Source: Omphiscola glabra
Lineage: Eukaryota; Mollusca; Gastropoda; Lymnaeidae
Reading direction: 5' to 3'
Length of the DNA stretch: 64,000 bases
Assembly: GCA_964017045.1 (NCBI GenBank)
Contig: OZ024794.1
Span: forward strand, 32,705,682-32,769,681
Below, in pieces: positions 1-12,000 of the stretch; position 1 is the stretch's first letter; every line of letters starts with the position of its first letter. Made by a program: the position numbers and the translations under genes. The notes beneath the pieces were generated by a model. That model saw only the letters and a list, made by a program, of their open reading frames with translations, did no database searches and was not told the origin of the DNA.

Positions 1-139
1 CTTACCCCAAACTTGACGCTAATAGGTAATCATGACACTTAGCTCTCCTTAAGAGCTTTCCTCAGACCACTTCTGTGTTGTTTGTGAGCTTAACGTTAAT
101 GCATCCTCTCCTCTCCTTCAATCCAGGGAGGTCCGCAGT

Positions 140-1798
140 TTGTGTACTATAAATAGGGATGCCTTTAAGCGTGATCTGAGTTTGGAAGTGTCCCCTGCCC
201 TCTGCCCTACTTTGGAAACACTACACAGTGCATTGCGCACTGTGCTTGAACGGCATGCCCCCCTAACCCGCCGTATTGTTAGGTCAGCACGGTCAGCTCC
301 CTGGTATGCAACCATAAGGGAGGAACTACGCAGTGCCAAGAAAGAGCGGCGTAGCGCGGAAAAGAAGTGGCTTAGGTCAGGTCTTGTTGTTTTTAGGCAG
401 ATGTATTATGCTGCCAAGAAACGTGTGACCAAAATTGTTTGTCGAGCAAAAACTTTGTATTTTAGCCAAAAGATAATTATGGGTAAAACCGGCAAGCAGT
501 TGTTCGATGTTTGTAGCAATCTCAGAGGGAGTAACAAAGGAATTGCTCTTCCTTCAGTGTATCCGTTGCCCCAGCAACCAGATATGTTCTGCAATTTCTT
601 TACAAGCAAAGTTGCTGACATCCGCGCTGAGCTTGATTGTCTTGACATACCCCCCTTAGAATTGCCACCCTTTTCTTGTGTTAGTTCACATTTCGAAATT
701 TTTAAGCCGGTTTCAGAACAGGAGGTCAAAATTACTATTCTGGAGTCTAAGCCTACGTCATGTTCTTTGGACCCCATCCCCACCCCCCTGTTGGTTGAGT
801 CGTTAGATCATTTGCTCCCAACGATAACCAACATAGTCAATGAAAGCTTTTCATCGGGCACTGTTCCATCTATTTGTAAGTCAGCTGTCATCAAACCATT
901 GCTTAAGAGGCCTGGTCTGGATGAAAATAATTTTAAAAACTATAGACCTGTATCTAACTTATCATTTTTGTCTAAAGTCATTGAAAAACTAGTTCTAAAA
1001 CAACTTTTTGCTTACCTAAATGACAACTCTCTTCTCAGTCCTAATCAATCAGCCTATAGACCTTTCCATAGCACTGAGACGGCTCTCTTGAAAGTCACCA
1101 ATGACCTCTTGCTTGCATTGGACAGTGGTGATGTCTCCCTCCTGATCCTCTTGGACCTCAGTGCGGACTTTGACACTGTCGACCATGAAACCCTTTACAA
1201 AACGCTTGAAAATTACTTTGGCATTTCTGGTTCTGTTTTGTCTTGGTTTAGGTCGTTCCTCTCCGATAGAACGCAGGCAGTCGCTGTCGATGGCTGTATC
1301 TCCAGCAGTGCTGACTTGGTGTATGGAGTGCCACAGGGGTCCGTTTTGGGCCCGGTTCTATTTACAATGTATACCAGGCCACTGCTCCTCTTGCTCGAGA
1401 GGCATGCTGTGGGGAGCCAGTCTTTCGCGGATGATACGCAACTATACAAGCATACCCATCCCTCTCTTGTAGATTCAGCTGTCCGGACTTTGCAGGAGTG
1501 TATTGGTGATGTCAAGTCATGGATGACACTCAGCAAGTTGAAACTTAACGATGACAAAACGGAAGCACTTCTTATTCATGATCACAAATCATCCTCTAAC
1601 TCAGCTCTCTCCACCTCATTTCAAGTAGGTAACTCAGACATACAGTTTACATACTCAACTAGGAATCTTGGTTATATTCTGTCTATCAACATGTCTCTAA
1701 TAAACATATATCTCACATTTGTCGCTCTGCATACACTGCTATCCGTCAGATCAGCTCCATCCGCCACTACCTCACAGTTAGTGCAACAAAAACCTTAG
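140..1798 (+). pseudogene. LINE reverse transcriptase (ORF2), frameshifted near its 3' end
   Basis: The 552-residue open frame covers a region before the RT and most of the RT domain. The catalytic YADD-type box is present as FADD at 1424-1435, preceded by the GVPQGSVLGP box. The first catalytic region reads LLDLSADFDTVDH, where an alanine is usual at the second-last small residue before FD. Compared with the copy at the right end of the window, one base is missing near 1700, so the true C-terminus (about 185 residues ending in LYYPD, stop at 2266) lies in another frame. The upstream endonuclease is outside the window. It is a recently active but now broken copy. Confidence 0.8.
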
Positions 1799-2388
1799 TC
1801 TGTGCTCTTGTTCTCTCTCGTCTTGACTACTGCAACTCTCTTCTGTCAGGCTCACCAAAACACTTCTTAGAAAGATTACAAAAGGTTCAAAACTCAGCTG
1901 CTAGGCTAGTTTTAAAGGCAAAAAAACGTGATCACGTCACACCACTACTTCATTGGCTCCCTGTACAAGCACGGATTGATTATAAACTCTCTGTTCTGTG
2001 CCACCACTTTTTCTCGAATTCCTGCCCTTCATATCTAACCGAAATTCTCTCTGTCTATTCACCCCTTCGACAGCTTCGCTCCTCCGCAGACGATCGTATT
2101 CTTTCTGTCCCTAAGACTCGCACAAAAACATACGGTGAAAGATCTTTCTCTTACTGTGCCCCCAAACAATGGAATTCTCTTCCACTACACATCAGAAATA
2201 TATCAACCATCACAGCCTTCAAAACTGCACTCAAAACACACCTTTTTAAACTTTACTATCCTGACTGATTCCCCCTCTGAAAGTTAAACGATGCTGCTGA
2301 GTGCCGTCCATGGCTTCACATGTAAATTGTTATGGAATGGTTGGTTTTTAATTTATATTTTTTTAAGTTCATTTTAATTTGCATGTAC

Positions 2389-2426
2389 AGCGTGGTGAGC
2401 CCAGCCCTAGGCTGGGGTACCACGCT
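2389..2426 (+). other. 3'-terminal stem-loop of the LINE
   Basis: AGCGTGGT (2389-2396) pairs with ACCACGCT (2419-2426), and CCCAGCC (2400-2406) pairs with GGCTGGG (2410-2416) around a CTA loop. A (TAA)n tail follows. The outer stem is conserved with a paired change in the copy at 42018-42055. LINE reverse transcriptases of the L2/UnaL2 type recognise such a 3' stem-loop; that role is inferred here. Confidence 0.65.
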
Positions 2427-2457
2427 ATAGAAAACTACCCATAATAATAATAATAAT

Positions 2458-3001
2458 AAGTAGTTATGATGGGAAAAGCTACTTAAACTTTGTACATGAA
2501 AAGGTTATAAAAGACAGAAATGCCAACCGCATTTATTAATAAAGCATTAATTTCCTAATAAAATAAATAAATCTAACATAGGTAGCTCTAACTCGCTATA
2601 ATAAAAGAACAAATAATTAAGCAAAAAAAAAACATAGAACACTTTACATAGACTGAATGAAATAGAAAGTATGCTTCGCTAAATTTATCTTTGGATCAGC
2701 TTTGCACCCTACATTCATTGTAATAAGCCTTCCTTCATAAGTTAACGCTGTAATCCAACAACAAAACAACTTGGTAATTGTATCAGTACTTCATCACTTT
2801 TACTCTTTTGTTCATCCTTCTGTTGAGATTTGTTTACACATCAAGCCTTCAAAAACTTCATTACCGGTACTTTGTAAACACACTACTGTACCGTATAACA
2901 AAAAAAGTATTATGCTTTCATATTTATTTGGCTGGTTACAATATTTTTTTTCAATATTAAAATATAAAATAAATTATAATATATATGTGTATTTATTTTA
3001 G
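2458..3001. other. AT-rich TIPIN intron sequence
   Basis: This stretch between the LINE tail and the first visible TIPIN exon has no supportable gene. Its short open frames (about 2771-3001) are AT-rich, without homology I recognise. I looked here for the missing TIPIN N-terminal exon and did not find it. Confidence 0.5.
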
Positions 3002-5031
3002 ATTAACTGGTGAACGTGGCATTCCCATATTGCCTAAAGTTTTTCAAAATGTTTCACTGAAAGGCAAAAATCATGAGGTAAAAATAAGCTTTTCTTTTTT
3101 TTAATAAGAATGTTTAAACATATATACCAGTATATATATATATTTATAGTTCTCCTTTGCTAATGCTATTTTTAAATTTAATTTCTTGAAAGCTTTTTTC
3201 TTTCATAATGGGAATGAGCATCCCATTGTCTTAAATATTCACTATATAACATTGTATCAAATCTTGATGCTATTAATTTGTACTTTAGTATTATTGTATT
3301 ATGTAAGAAAAACATTGCATTGATTCATTGGTAATGTAATTTGTGACATTACACTTTTTATGATTGCAAGGCAGAAGATCTCAAAGTGATTATGCGCCAC
3401 CTGGAACATTGGGGGCACCGTCTGTTTCCTAAAATGCCTTTTGCTGAAATTCTTGAAAGAGTGGAAAGACTTGGCTCTAAGAAAGATGTTCAGGTGAACC
3501 AGTAATAATGAAAATATTTAACTAAATACCATCTGAAAGTTGGCTCTTCTCCGAGAGTTGGGAACTCTTATGACATTTGCTTTACTTGACTAAAACATAT
3601 CTAGAAAATTTTTTTTTTTGTTGTTGTTTAAATTCAGAATTGTGTGAAGAGAATCCGTCTAGACATGCCAGTGTTGGCCTCTGAAGTAGCAGAGGAAGAA
3701 GAGGAAGAGGATCAGGTGCAGAGGGGAAGGCAAAGTGGAACTGAAGAAAATGAGAATGTCTGCATTCGCAGACCAAATACTTCACTAGAAGATAGTGTGA
3801 GTGAAAACTAAATTGCTAAAATAATGTACTTTTGAACTTCAGTCCAATCTATTATTTTGTGCATTTGAATTTAAATATTTTTAATGTATGTAAAAATCTT
3901 GAACAGATTGATGAAGAAGAACTTGAAGACCTTCTGCGAGATCAGGAAAGGCCCATCAATACTGCAATCAGTGAAAGTAATAAGGACTCAATGCCAGAAC
4001 CTCCAGTTTCAACTTCTCCCATTCATCCTGTGACCACATCTCTGACCAATATAGATAATGTAAAAGTTTATTCATTTTATATATTATATTTTTTTATTAT
4101 TATATAATTTTAACACTTAATTTAATTTTTTTTAAAAGTGCTACATTTTTATTTTGGTACTGTTATTAATTATGAAACTAAATATGAAGTTTTCCAGAAT
4201 GGAGTTATTCCCCTTATCTTGTCAGATGAGAGGATTTGCATTATTGGTTGGCTAGGAAGGAGTTGGGTTAATAGATTTAACATATGTTTTTACTTTTATA
4301 TGAATAATTAGATTTTTTTTCAGTCTGTGAATGATGACATAAAAGCAAGAATAGAGAGAAATAGAAAGCTAGCTTTAGAGAGAAGGGCTGCACGAGCTGC
4401 TAAAACTTCAGGTAAGTTTAGTGAATAAGTCTACTTTTTAAAAAAATATTTCAGAATAAGTGGGGTTGTCCGGTTACTTAAAATTTGCTTTTGACTTATT
4501 TCATTTAATTTCAAGAAAATTTCGAACTAAATTGCTGGAATTAAGTAACTTCCTTCACTAACTCTTATTTATTTATTATTTCCAGAAATCGGAACTAGGC
4601 AGGTCTGTGGGAGTGCATTAGATGAATCAGTCAGTCAAGGTGGGCCTGTACCAGAGACTCTAGAGGAAACTGGAAGAAAAAGGCTAGTGAATTCAGATGG
4701 AAACTTAGATTATGCAGCTAAAGAACTGAGAAGTTGTCAACAAAGCATTGATATAGAAAACCCCACGAGTGCACCAGATAGTAATCGCAGTAATAAAATT
4801 AATTCATCCTGTGAATCTGAACTAGATTCACAAAGTATGTTTCAGGAATCATTAGAAAAAACAGCACATGCCAATACTCAAATAGATCAAGCAGAAAAAG
4901 CCGATGGAAATGTAAACGTTGATAAAATATCTTTAAAAGAGGCAAGCCATATTGATAATGAAAGTAAAATGTTTTTCACAGAGGACAGTGATTCAGAAAA
5001 GTTGCATATTGCAGTGGATGAGTATGAGTGA
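3002..5031 (+). CDS. TIPIN: TIMELESS-interacting protein (TIPIN), 5' end missing
   Basis: TIPIN partners TIMELESS in the nuclear fork-protection complex and is needed for the S-phase checkpoint and fork pausing. Six exons read in phase: 3002-3077, 3371-3493, 3638-3796, 3907-4059, 4324-4411 and 4586-5031, giving 347 residues before the TGA. Exons 1-3 encode the Swi3/Csm3 domain ([14 protein letters not shown], then [20 protein letters not shown], then [16 protein letters not shown]). Exon 5 encodes a basic helix ([12 protein letters not shown]) that matches the vertebrate protein. The tail is acidic, low-complexity and poorly conserved. The first exon starts mid-codon after an acceptor, so the roughly 60-80 N-terminal residues lie upstream, probably outside the window beyond the LINE. 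An AATAAA overlaps the stop region (5033-5038); the one at 5906-5911 is more plausible for polyadenylation. The gene is convergent with AAGAB. Confidence 0.93.
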
Positions 5032-6001
5032 AAATAAAAACCCATGAGATTTAATGCTTTTGTAATTTTCTAATTAATGTAATAATAATGATCCATTTGA
5101 ACACATTTTTTCAGCTTATTTGTAACTGTTAAGTTTGTCTTGGAAATAACTTATAGTTATAAGCTTACCTATTGTTTTAAATACTATTTATGACAATAAG
5201 ACACACTTTTTTCTTCGAAAAATTTGCCTCCAAAATTCAGGTGCGTCTTATACTCAAAATTAATATAAGAATGTTATTTTTTTTTAAATTGCTTAAAAAT
5301 TAATGTGCATCTTAGAGTCAATAGCGCAGACCTGTTTGCTCTTATAATTTTGGTGTACAATGTACAATTTTGATGTGCATAAATTATAAATATTGTATGT
5401 TCATTTTTTTTACTATTAAGATAATGTATTGAACGATTTTGTGATGATATTGTACGATTTATGAGTTTGAGGGTAAACAGGTCTGGTAGCGTCTTATAGT
5501 AAAATACAACTCTAGCAGTCAGAAAATAATTAAAGTTAAAGATTATTTTTAATTTGAATATTTATATCTTATATTTCATATGCTACTCGTGCTCAATCAT
5601 TTTTTAAAGATAAATAATTGCGAAATAAAAACTTGTTTACAAAAGTCATAACCTGTATACCAAGGACTGTTGACTAAAAATTTATCAAGCCAGTCTACAA
5701 ATGCAACTAAAAAAAAAAGGACCTTAATTTTAACAAGGAGCTTTTAATGGTAAATTTTTATATGTACATTGAATGAATTATATCACAAGTTAAATGGCAA
5801 TGTAATGAACATTCTGGTGTACCAAAGATTCTTTATAGACAAAAGTAAACTTATTACATTTAGAACATAAATTCTGTGTGGCTCAAAATAAGTTATTGTA
5901 AAACTAATAAACTGTTGTTCATTTTTTAATATAAAATTTGTCCATGAATAATTGACATTTTATACAGAACAGACAAATTTTAAAGACTTGGAAACTGAAG
6001 T
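5032..6001. other. TIPIN-AAGAB convergent intergenic region
   Basis: This holds the TIPIN 3' UTR and the end of the AAGAB transcript. It contains a decayed copy of the ATAAGACGCACC-type MITE (about 5188-5330) and otherwise AT-rich sequence with no open frame worth calling. Confidence 0.6.
5188..5330. mobile_element. Decayed MITE of the TATTTTACGGACTATAAG type
   Basis: Internal sequence (AGGTGCGTCTTATACTC, then AATTGCTTAAAAATTAATG) matches the better copies at 31444-31603 and 58702-58882. The terminal repeats are largely lost. Confidence 0.55.
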
Positions 6002-6007
6002 TTTATT
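6002..6007 (-). terminator. AAGAB polyadenylation signal (AATAAA)
   Basis: TTTATT on the plus strand reads AATAAA on the minus strand, about 75 bases after the AAGAB stop codon (6084-6082). Confidence 0.45.
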
Positions 6008-6081
6008 TAGTCTTCCTTCTTGTCCACATTTTTACACGAGTGGGCTGTGGCCATTTTTCTGGTTACAAAATTAGCTTTCGT

Positions 6082-9000
6082 TTAATCTGAATCACCAAGT
6101 CCTTCGATCTCGTCTTCATCTCCTCCAATGGCTTTCCAAAAAGAAATTGCCACCTTCAATAAGTAAATGTTTAATTAAAAAGTGTTATGTGAAACATGAG
6201 AAAAGCTTCATTAAACATTTACTTAAATGTAAATTTTTAACATTCCAATTATAGTCCTAAAATTATAGTAGGTTAATTCAATAAATTTCAAATAAAAAGA
6301 ACATGGTACCTTCTCTGCATATTTTTTTCTTTCTTCTGCTGGTAAATTTTCAGCTCTGTCTGTAAAAATTTGTAAATATTAAAAATGATTATTAAGCAAA
6401 AAAAAAAAAATTTACATTACATTTTTAAAAAAAATTTGAATTTTTTATCAGTGATTCTAAATTCTATGGATTTTATTCAAACAAGCAATGATGAAATTTT
6501 AAGTAAAACATTCATTTTGTTTTTCTTTCTTGACTCCTGATGCCATTTTAAAGAAGTACAATAAATTAAATACAGTCAAAGGAAACCCATGAAAAATCAT
6601 TGGGGTGTGAAATGATTCTGATTCACATTTATCAAAGACAGATACAAATAAATTATATCTCTTTCTTGATGTTTTATTAATGTGCTGAAAATGTACAATG
6701 CAATCAAAAAACATTTCCATTTGTTTGAATCAATAAAATAATCTTATCTAATATTACTATTTCAGCTAGCAACCCCCACATAAAAACCTTGCAATCCATG
6801 GGCTGGGAACCAGGGTCTTATGGATTTTCATGCAATCTTGCTTCTAAAAGTTAAAGAGAATCAATACCTTTCATGACTTTTAATTTCATAAATAGTTGTT
6901 CAAATTCTTCCACCCCTACATCATTGTCTGTTAATGGCATATCTGAAAGTGAAAATACAGAAATAGAGATTTATTGTTCAGGCACTGATTATGTAAACTG
7001 ACACCATGGTCATGATGTTTGTTTTTACTTCATGAACACTGCATTATATGCAACACTGCATTATATGCAAATGTAATTTGCAAAGAGAAAAAAAAAAGGT
7101 TAAAAGCTTCCCAATTTTTTGCATGGTGAAATTGATAGCAAACTTGCACATTTAAATATATAAATATTCTCATAAAAAAAAACACTACTATTTAGCCTAG
7201 TTTTCTTTCCATACTTAAAGCTTAAAATTTACATTAAAAACATCAAGTGAACAAAGTGTCAGTGCTGACTTTTAATTTTCTTTACCATGTTAGTTTTATT
7301 TCTGTTTGCAAACATTCATCACTGTGTTTGCATATTGACCTAATACCAATACTAACAGTTTGTATCCATTTTCAGCTGTACACTATATTTTAAGGCTTAA
7401 TACAAATAGTCTATTTGGTATCAGTGGCGTAGCTAGGGTTGGTATCACCCGGTGCCGTAAACTCATATTGTCTCCTCCCCCCCAACTTCCTGTCACTTAC
7501 AAAAGTTACCGAACTTTTCAATTGGTGTCAAATCATGATCACAACAGTGTTTTTCTGACCTTATTATAGGGTCACCTCATTTCTGACGCATCAACCTTGA
7601 ACTTTTAATAAAGCACGCATTTGGATTGGTTACATGTGTGAAAATGTACACACATGTACATTTTATAAAATTCCGTTGTACCCAGCAGCATGATATCTGT
7701 AAATATGCAATTTTTCTATTAAGTGTCACCCCCTGAGATGGTATCACCCAGTGCGGTCTGCACCCCCCGCATCCCCGTTTGGTAAAACAAAATATAACAT
7801 TTATACTATTGCTAAGGGAACGAACCTTCATCAATTTTAGCATCTTTTCCAAGTAGAGTTTTCCAGTCAATCTCATCGATTTTTAAAACGTCCTCTTCTG
7901 GTTTACATGATGTAGCACCGCTATCATTTGAATCTACATCACAGTCATTAAATGAATTATTTACTTTATTTATAGCATGACAAGACGTCTCGAAATAATT
8001 AGTGTCCTCATGTGGGGTCTCTTTGCTGATAATTGTAGGGGATAACTGGCATGTTGTGTCAATGGACGAACTGTCAAAAGTAGCTGCAGTTAACTGTTGG
8101 TTGGCCAAATGTTGCTCTTTCATCATCTGACGTACATAAGGACTTTGAATAGTTGGGCTACCTTAATAGAGAAGAATTTTAAAAAAAAATTTATTATTAA
8201 AATTTAACACAAGCACACTTCGAAAACGATTTATGTGAAATAATGTATTTTTTGTTCAATGAAATTTTTAAAAATTAAGGAAGAAAATGTTGAAAAACAA
8301 TTTAAAAAAATAATAAATATTTACTTTCAATGTTCAAACACTTAATGTTTGATTTAATTAATGTAAGTCAATTTTTCAGTTCATGATTATGTTTGTAACA
8401 TTGTATGTACAGTGTTGTGAACCCAGCCCTAGGCTGGGGTACCACGCTATAGAAAACTACCAATAATAATAATAATGTGACAACCACTGTTATATATCTG
8501 CCTCTTTTTCATATTAGTTATTAATATAATTTCATAAATTATTCCAGTACTGTACAATGTGCACAAACTGTTTTCAAGAAATTAGCCTACTTTTCATAGA
8601 TAAGTTTGGCCATGTATGAGCATGGAGTGCTTGAATTACTCTGGCCATTCCAGTTGTTTCAGGAAAGTCATCTTCTGTTTAAAAACAAGACATCAAACAT
8701 GAAATAACATTCCTTTAAGATATCAGTGTTTCCCAACCTATTCTACACTCCCCAACCCCCATGAATTATTTGACTAGTAATAGTATCACAGACCCTACAA
8801 AAGTAATAATGCGTTTTAAAATGAGGAAATAAAAAATAAATAATTCATTTATTGAATTGAAAAGAAGATTGTAGAAATGAAAAAAATAAACTAAAGGAAA
8901 ATGTTACTGAAAAAATTAATAAAATACCGGTATATAAACATATATATCATTCGTAAATTAAAAGTTAATGGCTCCTCTGTTCTTTTAATTACTATCGTTG

Positions 9001-12000
9001 CACCCAGTGGTGTAGGAAGGGTGTGGAGGGGGCTATCTGCCCAGGACAGCACTTACCCTAGCAAAAACATGCTTGCAACCCATGAAATGACACCTTGTGC
9101 AACCCAGGGTTGGAAACCCTGCTTTTAAGTATAATTGAAAAATGTATTTAAAAAATTGCAAATTATACAAATGTTAAGAATTTAAAAAAATCAACCAAAT
9201 ACCTTCATCTTCTGGATTGATTTCTGGCTGCAGCTCAACTAGTTCAAAGCCATTTTGTATACACCATTCTTGAGTAACTCTTCGACATATTGCTGCAGAC
9301 AAAAGTTTCTGTTAAACTTTGTGACTAAACTCACAAGCAATTAGTTTGTTGTACAAAGATGATATTTTTCTGTAAATTTAGAACACATAACACCCACCAA
9401 GTTACAGAATAGTATTTCAAGAAATGAGATTTAAAAAACAGTTTTAAACTGTACGATAGCATCAATCCAGTGCTTTAATTTCATAGATGTGATTTCTGAT
9501 TAGAATATAAATTAATGAACCAAGTTACCATCAGAATGTTTGCTTGTCCTACACACAAGTAATAAAACATCAGGTTCAATGTGTTTCAGGTAGGGCAACC
9601 AAGCTTGAGTTTGCTCAAATGATGATGGCTGAAAATGAAATGATAATGGAATATAATTTGTTGACATCAAAATATTAACTTAAAAATTAGTAAATAAGCA
9701 AAAACATTTTTAGATTTAGTGTTGTGAAGGGTAAAAACCATATGCCTAATGTGCCTCTTAAATAGAAATACATAAGTGTTCATGTGATTTCTTAATTCAA
9801 TTATGGAATAATTCACACACCAAATTGGGATCAAAGTAATGAATGAAGGCTTCAACAGATTCTGCAAATTCCTGGTTGCCAATAGTTCTATTCTCAGTGG
9901 TGCAGAGCTCAACTGTTGTACTGTAATATTTTGTTTCAAAATACCAGTCATAGCTTTTTATGTCTTCACTAACAGTTTTAGGCTTTGGTAGTTCAGAAAC
10001 CTGCAATATAGCTGTAATTAATCAAAATTAGTAAGTATCATGCCAATGAATATGTGATTGCTTCCCTCAAATGATGAAAAACATGATTGTGCATATGGAA
10101 TGGTTAAGTTTCATTAAAATTTATTTTAAGAGAATTATCACAATTTTTAAATGTTTTAAAAAATACAAAAACATATAATTTATTTATTTAGTAAGGAATG
10201 ACTTCAGAGGGACTATATTTCTGGTAACAGCTTACAATGAAACATAATATTAATGCAAACTGAAATAGAAAATCACTAAGTATTTGTAGAACGAGGCCTA
10301 GCTTATATTTTAAAATTCATAGAAAAGCATAAGCTAATTAGGCTAAGCTAGGCCCTATAACTATAGGCATAATGACTAGGCTTATTATAATAAAAATTAT
10401 AAAATAATAGTAGTTACAACAATGAAAAAAACAACCAAATTTGTTACCACATGTGTATTATAATTTTTTTTACTTTTAGATCTACTTAACCTAGTTACTT
10501 GTTCAGTGGAACAGGCTATAATGTGATATTTTGGGTCTAAATTAGTTTGTCAATAACAGGGTTTGACAATGTTTTGTGTATATAATGTTCATAATTTTTC
10601 TTAATGTAGGAAGAAAGGTTATTTCATTAAAACAAATGGATGTAATATAATAGATAGGCTTTCTTGTGATTAGTGAGCTGTGTGGTTTTGATGGACTATT
10701 TTTAGTGGATTTGTGATTGTGTTATACTAGAATATATATTTTGTACACTAATACTATTTAATGTAGGACAATGTAGGTACTGCGGTAAAAAAAAATTATT
10801 AAAATATTAGTTACATAGAGTAAATTTCAAGTTAAAAAATGAAACCAGAATCAACTTTCTAGATTTAGTACTTATTGAGCTATGAATTTTTGAAGTGTGA
10901 GTTCGTTTGGTATTTTTTACTTTGAGTATGGACGATACTCCACATTATGTGACCCCACTCCGCTGATCACGTTGTGCACAATAACTCTTGTTTTAATTAT
11001 AATTTTATACAAATTTTATTTTCAGAATTAATGCTATTTAAAAAGTAATATTAATAATATGCAATTATAAATAAATTGTAACTTATCTAACTTTGCACTT
11101 TGTATACCGGTATCAGTAAATTTAATGTAATATATTAATATTTGGCTTTTCTCTTTACCAAACACACGGCGTCCATTATACCGGTATATACAATACAGTG
11201 GTATTTTGGGTTATGAATGCCTCAGGTTACGAAAAATTTGGGTTAAGAACAACAACTTCGAAAACAAATTGTCTCTGGTAACATAACAGTGCCTCGGGTT
11301 ACGAATGAAGACGAGAGAGAGAAAAGGTTTAACGTTGAAGACAAACGATCACGTACAGTATAAACTAGGAGGAGCTGATTGAGGACCACAGTGGAGAGCT
11401 CACTACAGATGCTCTTGTGGATCTTCAGAATGAACAGCTAAAGATATTAAAGGAGGAGCAGTTGCCTGATGATGAGGAGCCAGTGACAGTTTCAACTGCC
11501 AGGATTAAGACAGTTTGCAGCAAGTGGGCAGATGTCAAAGACTTCATTGTGAACCATCATCCAAAAAATCATGTTGCTAAGCCTGTTAGATGATAACATA
11601 ATGGCCCACTTGAGAAACATTCTTCAGCAAAGGAAGCGACAAATTTCCATTGATAGTTTCTTGGTGCAGAAAGATTCCCAGTTGGCTGCCAAGAAACTAA
11701 TGATTCATAATAGCAATAAATTGTTATCTTTCTCTTTATTGAATCTGTAAAATAAATGTAATCTTTGCGTTTTGTCAGGTAAACGACTGGATTTTAATAA
11801 AAGTATGATTCTTAAATCTTAAAATGGATTGTCTTTATTTCATTGATTTCAATGTTTCTGGAATGAATAAAGTTCGTAACCCAAGGTATCCCTGCATAGT
11901 CTATATAAGGCAATGCATCGCCATATTACTAAAATACTGCTTAAAGACTACTTATCTTGAATTTTTAACTTTGGCACATGGCTAATTAATTAAAGCTTTC

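Larger units (their letters stand above)
1..2457 (+). mobile_element. CR1/L2-like non-LTR retrotransposon, 5'-truncated by the window edge
   Basis: This is the longest LINE copy in the window. It carries a reverse transcriptase frame at 140-1798, then the rest of the RT C-terminus in another frame to a stop at 2266-2268, a short 3' UTR, a 3' stem-loop (2389-2426) and a (TAA)n tail from about 2443. The 3' part matches the copies at 41995-42688 and 63130-64000, so this is a repeat family. The RT style (GVPQGSVLGP, FADDTQLY) and the TAA-type tail fit the CR1/L2 group of the Jockey superfamily; the exact clade is inferred. It probably sits in an upstream TIPIN intron. Confidence 0.85.

Noticed and set aside
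1161..1557. Alternative-frame ORFs within the LINE RT
   Set aside because: They are shadows of the RT reading frame on both strands.
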